Shown here piece by piece: positions 53,628-61,527 of a DNA stretch of 64,000 bases (position 1 is the first letter of the stretch; each line of letters starts with the position of its first letter). Where the stretch lies: assembly GCA_964466115.1 (NCBI GenBank), contig CAYXMH010000004.1:62001-126000 (forward strand). The letters run 5' to 3'. Source of the DNA: Pseudolysobacter sp964466115 (GTDB taxonomy: Bacteria > Pseudomonadota > Gammaproteobacteria > Xanthomonadales > Rhodanobacteraceae). The position numbers and the translations under genes were made by a program. The notes beneath the pieces are model-generated. The model did no database searches. It was not told the origin of the DNA and was given only the letters and a program-made list of their open reading frames with translations.

Positions 53628-54621
53628 AGGCGCCTTGCTTGCGGTTCAATGGAATTAAAGCCCAAGCGGCTACGAGCAACGCCAGCAACAAAGCCGCCGC
53701 CAATGGCCATGGAAACAATTCCTCGATGGGACGATAATGCTCCACTTGATCAGCGGCCGGCTCAAGCCGATCGATATCGCGGTAAATCTGCGCCAGCTCC
53801 TCGGTATTGCGCGCGCGGAAAAAACGCCCGCCGGTTTTTTCCGCCATCTCGGTCAACATCGCGGCATCAAGATCGGACGAGGGATTCACCATTTGACTGC
53901 CAAAAAAATTGTCCACCCGCAGGGACTCTGCACCAATACCGACGGTGTAAATGCGCACGTGCTCGGCGACCGCCAATTCGGTTGCCTTGCGTGGATCAAG
54001 CTCACCGGCCGTATTCACGCCATCGGTTAGCAAAATCAAGACACGCTGATTTTCCGGGCGCGCATGCAAACGCTTAAGCGCCAAACCGATGGCATCGCCG
54101 ATTGCGGTTTCGCGCCCGGCTAAGCCGACGGCGGATTCATTGAGCTGCGTTTGCACCGTCTTGCGATCGAACGTGAGCGGCGTAAGCAAATACGCTTGGC
54201 TGCCAAACAAGATCAACCCAACACGATCACCAGCGCGCCGTTGAATGAAATCTCCGGCAATGACCTTCACCGCGGCAAATCGCGCGATGGCCTGATTACC
54301 GAGCGTCATATCCGGCGTGCTCATACTGCCGGACGCATCCACCGCGAGCAGCAAATCCCGCCCAGTACGTGGCAAGTCCAACGCCTCGCCCAGCCACTGC
54401 GGTCGTGCCGCTGCCATCAGCAACAACAACCAAATCGCGCTTGCCATCCACAAGCGAGAACGAGCCGCCGATCCCGCATCCGCTGCAAGTGTTATGGGCA
54501 GCTGTGCATACGGTAAACGCAATGCCGAGCCGGGCGGTATCACCGCCGGTTTGAGCAAGCGCATCACCAGCCAAGGCAATGGCAGTACCCAAAAAATCCA
54601 AGGCCAGGCCCATTCAAACAT
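53620..54621 (-). CDS. batA: BatA-type von Willebrand A protein
   Basis: 333 residues: N-terminal helix or two (residues about 5-25 and 60-75), a vWA domain with intact MIDAS (DLLLAVDASGSMSTPD), TPLTFDRKTVQTQL and LILLTDGVNTAGELD, and a C-terminal helix (PLAAALLLALLVAAWALIPL). Acts in the inner membrane facing the periplasm with BatB/D. It overlaps the DUF4381 gene by 8 bases upstream and batB by 8 bases downstream, so translation is coupled. Confidence 0.94.
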   Translation of the reverse strand: MFEWAWPWIFWVLPLPWLVMRLLKPAVIPPGSALRLPYAQLPITLAADAGSAARSRLWMASAIWLLLLMAAARPQWLGEALDLPRTGRDLLLAVDASGSMSTPDMTLGNQAIARFAAVKVIAGDFIQRRAGDRVGLILFGSQAYLLTPLTFDRKTVQTQLNESAVGLAGRETAIGDAIGLALKRLHARPENQRVLILLTDGVNTAGELDPRKATELAVAEHVRIYTVGIGAESLRVDNFFGSQMVNPSSDLDAAMLTEMAEKTGGRFFRARNTEELAQIYRDIDRLEPAADQVEHYRPIEELFPWPLAAALLLALLVAAWALIPLNRKQGAYV

Positions 54622-55099
54622 GCCCGGGGCCCTTGGTTAATGCCCGCTGGGTCCAACGTTGAGCCAACGCCAGCAGCGCCGCGCCATCGAACTGCGCCGT
54701 CATTCGATACGGCGCATCCAACAATGCTCGCCCGGGTCCATGGATGAAATCATTCCCGCCGGTATACGTATCAAGATGCGCGAGCCAAGCCTCGCCAATC
54801 AAAGCAACCGCCTGCGGCTCAACCAACAAGATCAAACGCCGCAAAAACTGGGAGAGCGAAGCGGCCAGCCGTGTCCGATCCGCGTCACTGGCGTATTGAC
54901 GTGCAATGCGTTCAATATCGGCCAGGATTTGCTTGCGCCGCCGCCGGCGTCGCCACCACTTAAGCGATGTCCGCAATAGAAAATAAAGCGCAATTAGAGC
55001 AACCGCGGTCAGCAACCACCAACCCGAGGCCGGCGGCCACCAAGAGGGATCGTCCGGCAAATGCACATCGCGTAACGTTGGCCCCGCCGATGGATTCAT
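54614..55099 (-). CDS. DUF4381 protein (Bat operon)
   Basis: 161 residues: short N-terminal segment DVHLPDDPSWWPPASGW, one helix (WLLTAVALIALYFLLRTSL), an Arg-rich stop (RRRRRRKQI) and a cytoplasmic helical domain with FLRRLILL and the GEAWLAHLD motif of DUF4381. Always found in Bat-type operons between the DUF58 and vWA genes; exact role unknown. It overlaps the DUF58 gene by four bases (ATGA). Confidence 0.92.
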   Translation of the reverse strand: MNPSAGPTLRDVHLPDDPSWWPPASGWWLLTAVALIALYFLLRTSLKWWRRRRRRKQILADIERIARQYASDADRTRLAASLSQFLRRLILLVEPQAVALIGEAWLAHLDTYTGGNDFIHGPGRALLDAPYRMTAQFDGAALLALAQRWTQRALTKGPGHV

Positions 55100-56037
55100 A
55101 GCGCTTCTCGCGGCTTTCGCCCAGCAAGCAAGCGCGCCAGATCAATGCCTGGTTCGGCGCGCGTATCCAACGTCATCCACGGTAACGCATACTGATTCAA
55201 CAGCGAAAGCCAGTGCCCACGCCGTTGTGCAAACAACTTTGGCCAGGCAACGCGCAACGATGCGCTGCTGAAATCAATCACACTATCGCTTGCACCCACG
55301 CGCACGGCATAACGACCCGGTGGCGGTGCGGCCATTTCCAGCGCATCGCTCAACAAGATCGCCGCAACATCGCAATGTGCGGCCAGTGTCGTTAACGGCG
55401 CCGCAGCATCCGCATCCGCGCTAAAGCCATCACTCAGCACCATCACGAGGCCGCCCGGATGCACCAATCGACGCGCGCGAATCAATGCGCCCGACAAGGT
55501 TTCCGGTTGAGCTGCGTCGTCGGCTTGGCGATCCCAATCAGTAAACGCACGCAGACAACGCAATGCGCCGCGCTGTCCGCCGGCGGGTTTTACCTCGCCG
55601 CGAACTCCACCGCCAAATCCCAATGCGCCAATGCGATTGCCGTTTTGTACCGAAATCCACGCCAGCAGCGCCGCCACGCGCGCGGCCTGCACCGACTTGA
55701 ACCGCAAACGCGTACCGAATCGCAGCGTCGAATTGCAATCCATGAGCAACAAAACGGTGCGTTCACGCTCTTCCTGGAACAATTTGGTGTGCGGGCGACC
55801 GGTACGCGCGGTAACACGCCAATCCATATGGCGAATATCGTCGCCGGGCTGGTAGTTGCGCGATTCAACATAGTCCACACCACGCCCGCGAAAGCGCGAA
55901 TGGTGGGTTCCCGCCGGATTGCTGGTAATGCGCGAGGCATTCGGAAGCTTAAAGCCACGCGCGCGCAAACGCAGCGCAATCAACTCTGCCAGCTCGACGC
56001 GGATGCCCTTGTCTGGATACGGATGCGTGGCGGCCAT
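55096..56037 (-). CDS. DUF58 protein (Bat operon)
   Basis: 313 residues from ATG 56037 (frame opens at 56100, overlapping moxR). The DUF58 signature RGVDYVESRNYQPGDDIRHMDWRVTARTGR..KLFQEERER is complete, followed by a degenerate vWA-like fold (LLLMDCNSTLRFGTRLRFK). No membrane helix, unlike some relatives. Believed to work with MoxR in assembling or activating the Bat complex. It lies 28 bases after moxR. Confidence 0.93.
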   Translation of the reverse strand: MAATHPYPDKGIRVELAELIALRLRARGFKLPNASRITSNPAGTHHSRFRGRGVDYVESRNYQPGDDIRHMDWRVTARTGRPHTKLFQEERERTVLLLMDCNSTLRFGTRLRFKSVQAARVAALLAWISVQNGNRIGALGFGGGVRGEVKPAGGQRGALRCLRAFTDWDRQADDAAQPETLSGALIRARRLVHPGGLVMVLSDGFSADADAAAPLTTLAAHCDVAAILLSDALEMAAPPPGRYAVRVGASDSVIDFSSASLRVAWPKLFAQRRGHWLSLLNQYALPWMTLDTRAEPGIDLARLLAGRKPREAL

Positions 56038-56065
56038 GGTGAACGAAGTCGGCTCAAGAAGAACA

Positions 56066-57079
56066 TTAAGGAACCGGCACCAACCTAAGCAATTCACCAA
56101 TCAGATGATCGGTGGTAACGCCTTCGGCTTCCGCCTCATACGACAACAGTACGCGATGTCGCAATACGTCTGGCGCCACTGCATGGATGTCTTCCGGTGT
56201 TACATAATCGCGCCCCGCAAGCCAAGCGTGCGCACGCGCGCAGCGATCGAGCGCGATCGTACCGCGCGGACTGGCGCCGTAGGCCACCCAGCGCTTGATG
56301 TCGCCGCTATAACGCTCCGGTGCGCGCGTTGCCAATACCAATTGCACCAAATACTCCTCTAACGCCGGAGCCAAATGCAGCGCCAACACCTGCGCTCGAG
56401 CCGCGAAAATCTGCGCCTGCGTCACGCAACGGGCGGGGGGCGCCATTGAGTGAAGCTCGGAACTCGCGCGGTTGCGCGCCAGATTAAGAATGGCCACCTC
56501 GGCCGACACGTCCGGATAGCCGATGCGCACATGCATCAAAAACCGGTCGAGTTGCGCTTCCGGCAACGGATAGGTGCCTTCCTGTTCAATCGGATTTTGC
56601 GTTGCCATGACCAAAAACAACGCGGGCAGCGGGTAGGTGGTGCGCCCTATCGTTACCTGATGCTCGCCCATCGCCTCAAGTAAGGCCGATTGCACTTTGG
56701 CCGGCGCTCGATTGACCTCATCGGCCAGAATCAAATTGTGAAAAATCGGTCCATACTGAAATTCAAATCGGGCTTCTTGCGGGCGATAAATCTCAGTGCC
56801 GGTGATATCCGCCGGTAATAAATCCGGGGTGAACTGAATGCGGTGAAAATCGCCTTCAATTCGGGCGGCAAGCTCTTTGATGGCCGTGGTCTTGGCCAAG
56901 CCCGGCGCACCCTCTACCAATAAGTGCCCATCGGCCAACAACGCAATCAACAATCGATCGACCAAGGCCGACTGGCCGATAATGCAACGCGCGAGTTCGG
57001 TGCGCAGGGTTTTAAAAGCGCCGGTTAAACTCGACGCCGGGGTTAGATCCACTGGATTGAGATCAGGCATGTCCATCAT
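56066..57079 (-). CDS. moxR: MoxR-family AAA+ ATPase
   Basis: About 337 residues from ATG 57079; a GTG at 57109 is an alternative start. AAA+ core: Walker A LVEGAPGLAKTTAIKEL, DLLPADITGTEIYRP, Walker B LILADEVNRAPAKVQSALLEAM, sensor VMATQNPIEQEGTYPLPEAQLDRF, and the lid with RWVAYGASPRGTIALDRCA. MoxR ATPases act as chaperones for vWA proteins, matching the downstream batA/batB. First gene of the operon. Confidence 0.95.
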   Translation of the reverse strand: MMDMPDLNPVDLTPASSLTGAFKTLRTELARCIIGQSALVDRLLIALLADGHLLVEGAPGLAKTTAIKELAARIEGDFHRIQFTPDLLPADITGTEIYRPQEARFEFQYGPIFHNLILADEVNRAPAKVQSALLEAMGEHQVTIGRTTYPLPALFLVMATQNPIEQEGTYPLPEAQLDRFLMHVRIGYPDVSAEVAILNLARNRASSELHSMAPPARCVTQAQIFAARAQVLALHLAPALEEYLVQLVLATRAPERYSGDIKRWVAYGASPRGTIALDRCARAHAWLAGRDYVTPEDIHAVAPDVLRHRVLLSYEAEAEGVTTDHLIGELLRLVPVP

Positions 57080-57184
57080 CAGGTACTTGGTGTTGTTAAA
57101 GTCGGGCACCGTATATCGGTGCGTTCGAGTTCGTGTGCTTGGGACAACTCACGCGAATAGAAGTTTTCAACGCCCTATAAATAC

Positions 57185-58348
57185 TTAGCGGGCATATTCA
57201 AGTATCGCGGCCACCGCCATCGGACGCCCCACCAAATAACCTTGCGCATATTGGCAACCCAGCGCTTTTAGCATCGCCAGCTCAGTTTCGCTCTCAACCC
57301 CCTCGGCAACAATATCGCAACCAAGGGCATTTGCCAGCGAAATGATAGCGCGCACGATCGCCAGACAGCGCGGCTGCTCCAATTGCCGAATAAAACCCTG
57401 ATCGAGCTTGAGGGTATCAAACTCCAATTCGTGCAAATGACCGAGATTGGAATAACCGGTACCGAAATCATCCAGCGCAACGCGAATGCCGGCGTTATGG
57501 CAACCGGTGATAAGACGTCGCACTTTCTCGTAATCGAGCACCAAACTTTCGGTAATTTCTAATTTGATACGCCCGGGTTCAATCTCATGTTCCTTCGCCG
57601 CCATAATGACGCGATCGATAAAACTGGCATCACTCAATTGGCGGCCGGAAACGTTTAATGCGATGTACGGCAAAGGCTCGCCATCACGCGCGCCGATTTT
57701 GTGTAATGCCGAGCAAACGGCACGCAACACATACACGCCAACCGGCAAAATCAGCGAGGTTTCCTCCGCCAGCGCGATAAACTCCGCCGGCGAGATGACC
57801 CCGTGCTCCGGATGGGTCCAGCGCGTTAATGCCTCGTAACCGGCGATATGGCCGGTGGCGATGTCCTGGATCGGTTGCAAACGTATCTCTAAGGCGTTTT
57901 GCTCCAGCGCCTCGCGCAATTGATTTTCCAATCGAATTTTATGTAGCGCATGACCTGCGCTCGACGAGGCCGCTTCAATTTCTTCATCAGCCAGGCTCGT
58001 GCCGGCCAAGGTCGCCAGCGCCGTACGATACCGCACCAACTGACTCATCAAAAGGGCTCGCACGACCGGGTCCGCGGCTTCCAAGCGTTCCGCAAATTGG
58101 CTGCGATCAATCGGGGTTAACACGCATTCGCTGAGCGCGCGCGCAGTGGCAGTGCGTGGCGAATCATCAATCACCGCCATCTCGCCAAGCAACGCTCCGG
58201 GGCCGAGTCGGCTTAAAACGAACGCCTCGCCGTTGCGATAGGTGGATATTTCAATTTGCCCGCGCTCGATTAAAAACGCCGTCGTCGCGGCATCGCCTTC
58301 GCGAAATAGCTCGCACCCCGCTGGCAATTCAACCCGATAAACAGACAT
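57185..58348 (-). CDS. cNMP-binding / EAL cyclic-di-GMP phosphodiesterase
   Basis: 387 residues from ATG 58348. N-terminal cyclic-nucleotide (CRP-like) domain (about 5-115: GDAATTAFLIERGQIEI, GPGALLGEMAVIDDSPRTATA), linker helix, then an EAL domain (about 140-387). Catalytic residues look intact: YEALTRW (EAL), NVSGRQL (Asn), LEITESL (Glu), ALDDFGTGYSNL (Asp pair), LKLDQGF (Lys), AEGVES (Glu) and the Gln in CQYAQGYLVGRP. It should degrade c-di-GMP under control of cAMP or another small ligand. No membrane helix. It lies upstream of, but apart from, the pil genes. Confidence 0.93.
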   Translation of the reverse strand: MSVYRVELPAGCELFREGDAATTAFLIERGQIEISTYRNGEAFVLSRLGPGALLGEMAVIDDSPRTATARALSECVLTPIDRSQFAERLEAADPVVRALLMSQLVRYRTALATLAGTSLADEEIEAASSSAGHALHKIRLENQLREALEQNALEIRLQPIQDIATGHIAGYEALTRWTHPEHGVISPAEFIALAEETSLILPVGVYVLRAVCSALHKIGARDGEPLPYIALNVSGRQLSDASFIDRVIMAAKEHEIEPGRIKLEITESLVLDYEKVRRLITGCHNAGIRVALDDFGTGYSNLGHLHELEFDTLKLDQGFIRQLEQPRCLAIVRAIISLANALGCDIVAEGVESETELAMLKALGCQYAQGYLVGRPMAVAAILEYAR

Positions 58349-58423
58349 GGAACATAGACTCCCCGCCAACCTTGCGTCGTGGTAAAGCCAATTCTTAATC
58401 CTGCAAATATTATACCGCGGTGG

Positions 58424-58460
58424 TGAAAAAATTCGGGGCCGCTAATGCGGCCCCGAATTC
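58424..58460 (-). terminator. Rho-independent terminator of the Ig-like lipoprotein gene
   Basis: A 13-bp stem AATTCGGGGCCGC/GCGGCCCCGAATT (58430-58442 with 58447-58459); on the minus strand it ends in a run of T (A run 58425-58430). It lies just after the stop at 58481. Confidence 0.9.
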
Positions 58461-58480
58461 ACAGCCTTCATTGCCTAGCG

Positions 58481-61435
58481 CTACGGTGACACGGTAGCCG
58501 TACACGACTGTGCTGTAGTCATGGTGACGTTTGCCGCAACACCGGTGCCTCCCGACGCGCACGCACCACTCCAAGTAACTGGAATTGAGGCAATCAATGC
58601 CACCGTGCTACCTTGAGTGAACTGATTAGCGCAACCAACCGGACCTGCACCTATAGGCTTGGTACAACTGATACCCGTTGGTGTACTGGTCACGGTTACC
58701 GCCGCACTACCAGCACTAGCCCCCTGCAACAGTACTGTTAACGTTTGAGGGGTGGAACTACTGGTCGAGCATTGCGGCAATGGCGGCGAGAAGCCGGCAG
58801 CCGCGATACACAGATCCGTTCCTTCCAAGTCCACATCAACCGAAGGCGTGCCGGAAGGCACTGCGAATGTGCAGGTGCCGCTGCCCGATGCCCCGTATTG
58901 GCTGAGATTGGTGGCGGTAATCACGGCCGTTGTTTGGCCCGAGGCATTGGTGACGCCTGGGCCGGAACCCAAGCCAACCGCCGCACCACCGCTGCTGGTG
59001 CAACGCCCACTGATCGCCACACCTGGCACTGGATTACCGGAATCGTCCAACAACGTTAGGGTCACGGTACCGCCGCCGCCAAAGAACGCGGAAGGATTCG
59101 CTTGCAGCACCAAACTGCCGCCCGCCACGATATCCACATTCGCTGTGGTGCTTCCAACGCTGAAGGTCAGCCCCGGCGTGCCGCTGCTACCCGACCCGGA
59201 AGAGCCACTGCTGCCAGCTATTCCGACCGTATTAACCACGGCTACCGTGCAGCCATCCGCTCCGGTGGGGTTCGTTACCGACCCTGAGGTGGCGTGTCCG
59301 TCGACCGTACCGTGTCCGGCGCCAAGATCGTGGAAGCTAAAGTTGATCGTCACGCCTTGAATGGGGGTTCCGAGATCGTCGGTTAAGCACACGGTTTCAT
59401 TGCCGGTCGAATTACCGCGAATCGGGTTGGGGCTGGCCGTGAGATGCGCCGGGGCAATACCGGAGAAACGGTAGAACGCCGCATCGGTGACGATCTCGCG
59501 CGAACCATTGACAATGTCACCGTCGCTCTCGGCCCAAACCACAGTGGTCTTGCCCAACCGCGATGCGGGATAGTTCAGCGTCGTACGCGCGATACCGATA
59601 CTATTGGTGACACCTGCGGCCGTAATGTTTCCTTCCGTTGCGCGCCCGATCACGTAGGGCAATACCGGACCGTAATTGACGCTAATGCCGGTATCGTCGT
59701 TGTAATTGAAACGCGAAACGATATTAAGGCTGGTATCGCTGTTTACCGTTTGTATGGCACGCGCCGTTTCCAGGTCACGATTGCCGGTAACGCTCTTACC
59801 AAACACCACCAAAGTATCGCCGGGGCCTGCGCCACCGCCTGCCGTGATGAAGTGGCCACTGGGTGCCGTGAATAAGGTGCCGCCCTCCTGCGGATCGCCA
59901 TCGCCACCGGAAATTGCAAAGGCACCTCCGCCGCTGCCCGGGAATCCAACCAACGGCGCATCAATCATGCCGAAGCGAATCGCGGTACCTGGCAATACGG
60001 GGTTTCCTTGGCGGTCGGTTGCCAGCACGCTGACGGTGAGGCTGTAGCTGCCATCTGGGCTTAGCGGAATCGTCGTGCCGCTGGCCGTGGTGGTGGTGCT
60101 GCTACTGACCGGATTAACGATTATCGCATTGCTGTTCGGCGAGGTGATGGTCAGATTAAAGAGGCGACCATCCGAAACCACAACAGAAGTGGTGCCGGAT
60201 ACCGGGTCTTGAATGCCATTATCGACATTGTTGTCGGCACGATCGGCCGTTGCACGAATCTGGATTGGTCCCTGCAAACTGCCGCTATGGAATGCGATCG
60301 AAGCGATGCCATGCACGGTGTGGCTCAATACAGTGGTTCCCGAAACGCTCTGACCTTGAGCGTTTACCGAAGTCAACAGCGTACCGCCGAGATTTCCCTG
60401 CGTGATGATTTCAAATTTAACGTTGTTATACGCGTTATTACCGGTTAGCGGGTCCGGCACAAACTGGCTGCCGCCATCGGTGATCGTGGCATTGACCGGT
60501 GTGCTGGTATTCCCGCCTGAACCTTGAACATACAGGGACGGATTGACCGTCGTTACATTTACTGACGCCGGTAAGCGCGGAGTACCCGTGCTTACGGTAA
60601 ACACCTGAGTTGCTGAAACGGTTTGACCGTTATCAGGATCAACACCTGTGACGGTTAAGGTCGCCTGCCCTGCGGTTTGCGCGGAGTGCACGAAAATGGT
60701 GCCGTGCCCGCCAGTAACATCGACCGGTCCAGAGCCCACCAGCGTGAGGAATTCGTTGCCTTCTGCGGTAACCGGATCTTGCGTGGCGCCCGTCCAACTG
60801 GTGCTTGGATTGTCCAATGTCGAAAACGCGGCGACAGTAACCGGATTGATCGATACCGTTACTTGCCGGGTACCGCCAATCAATTCGCCGTTCGCACGGC
60901 GCCAAGTGACATCCACCTCAGCAATATAAGGAGAGCCGATGAAGGGGAAGCCACTGGAGCGATTAATCGGCAAGGTTGTGGTGGTTGCACTCAACTGCAA
61001 TCGTGGATCTGAACCCGCACCGTTTACGCCGATATCAATGCTCGAGGTGGCGACAAAGGCGCTATTCACTGAAAGAGTAATGTGGGCCGTACCATTTTGA
61101 TTGGTGCTGGTAAAACGGAATGTGGTGCGCCCGCCTACCGTGGTATTGGTGGCTGTTGTACCGGAACCGCTAGCGCCGGCAATGGTACCAATGGTCGCTG
61201 GCGTCAACTGCGCGCTGACGGCGGTACCGTCCGCCACCGCTGAGCCGTCTCCTTTCGAAACAACCACATTGATGTCGGTGAACGAATTCTGGGAGATAGA
61301 CGTTGCAACGGCTGTTGCGACGATACTTGGCGATTGTTGCGGACCAAATGCGGAATTTCCACCGCCGCCACCACCGCAGCTCGTGAGCAACACGCTGACC
61401 AGCAGCAATACGAGAGTCTTACTCAAGGCTTTCAT
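58481..61435 (-). CDS. Large Ig-like (Big-type) outer-membrane lipoprotein
   Basis: 984 residues. The signal sequence ends LLTSCGGGGGG: lipobox LTSC with Cys20 and glycine at +2, favouring outer-membrane anchoring. The mature protein is a string of bacterial Ig-like domains of the invasin/Big_1 kind (DINVVVSKGDGSAVADGTAVSA, SLTVSVLATDRQGNPVLPGT, VTLTLLDDSGNPVPGVAI, VCLTDDLGTPIQGVTI), about seven to nine, with a glycine/serine linker near 740-770. A few cysteines occur late (SISCTKPIGAGPVGC-like). It lies next to pilQ on the same strand, 92 bases downstream, so surface exposure with pili is plausible. Ligand unknown. Confidence 0.88.
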   Translation of the reverse strand: MKALSKTLVLLLVSVLLTSCGGGGGGNSAFGPQQSPSIVATAVATSISQNSFTDINVVVSKGDGSAVADGTAVSAQLTPATIGTIAGASGSGTTATNTTVGGRTTFRFTSTNQNGTAHITLSVNSAFVATSSIDIGVNGAGSDPRLQLSATTTTLPINRSSGFPFIGSPYIAEVDVTWRRANGELIGGTRQVTVSINPVTVAAFSTLDNPSTSWTGATQDPVTAEGNEFLTLVGSGPVDVTGGHGTIFVHSAQTAGQATLTVTGVDPDNGQTVSATQVFTVSTGTPRLPASVNVTTVNPSLYVQGSGGNTSTPVNATITDGGSQFVPDPLTGNNAYNNVKFEIITQGNLGGTLLTSVNAQGQSVSGTTVLSHTVHGIASIAFHSGSLQGPIQIRATADRADNNVDNGIQDPVSGTTSVVVSDGRLFNLTITSPNSNAIIVNPVSSSTTTTASGTTIPLSPDGSYSLTVSVLATDRQGNPVLPGTAIRFGMIDAPLVGFPGSGGGAFAISGGDGDPQEGGTLFTAPSGHFITAGGGAGPGDTLVVFGKSVTGNRDLETARAIQTVNSDTSLNIVSRFNYNDDTGISVNYGPVLPYVIGRATEGNITAAGVTNSIGIARTTLNYPASRLGKTTVVWAESDGDIVNGSREIVTDAAFYRFSGIAPAHLTASPNPIRGNSTGNETVCLTDDLGTPIQGVTINFSFHDLGAGHGTVDGHATSGSVTNPTGADGCTVAVVNTVGIAGSSGSSGSGSSGTPGLTFSVGSTTANVDIVAGGSLVLQANPSAFFGGGGTVTLTLLDDSGNPVPGVAISGRCTSSGGAAVGLGSGPGVTNASGQTTAVITATNLSQYGASGSGTCTFAVPSGTPSVDVDLEGTDLCIAAAGFSPPLPQCSTSSSTPQTLTVLLQGASAGSAAVTVTSTPTGISCTKPIGAGPVGCANQFTQGSTVALIASIPVTWSGACASGGTGVAANVTMTTAQSCTATVSP

Positions 61436-61475
61436 GTCTAATCTCCAAACTCGCGAAACATGATTTAGGCGTCGA

Positions 61476-61495
61476 CGGCCCGATCATTCGGGCCG
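61476..61495. other. Hairpin between pilQ and the lipoprotein gene
   Basis: CGGCCCGA-TCAT-TCGGGCCG forms an 8-bp stem. No T run follows on the minus strand, so it may be a processing or weak termination site. The stem core is the same as in the two CSLREA terminators. Confidence 0.45.
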
Positions 61496-61527
61496 CGACT
61501 GTTTTTGTGCTTTAAAAAAACCGAAAA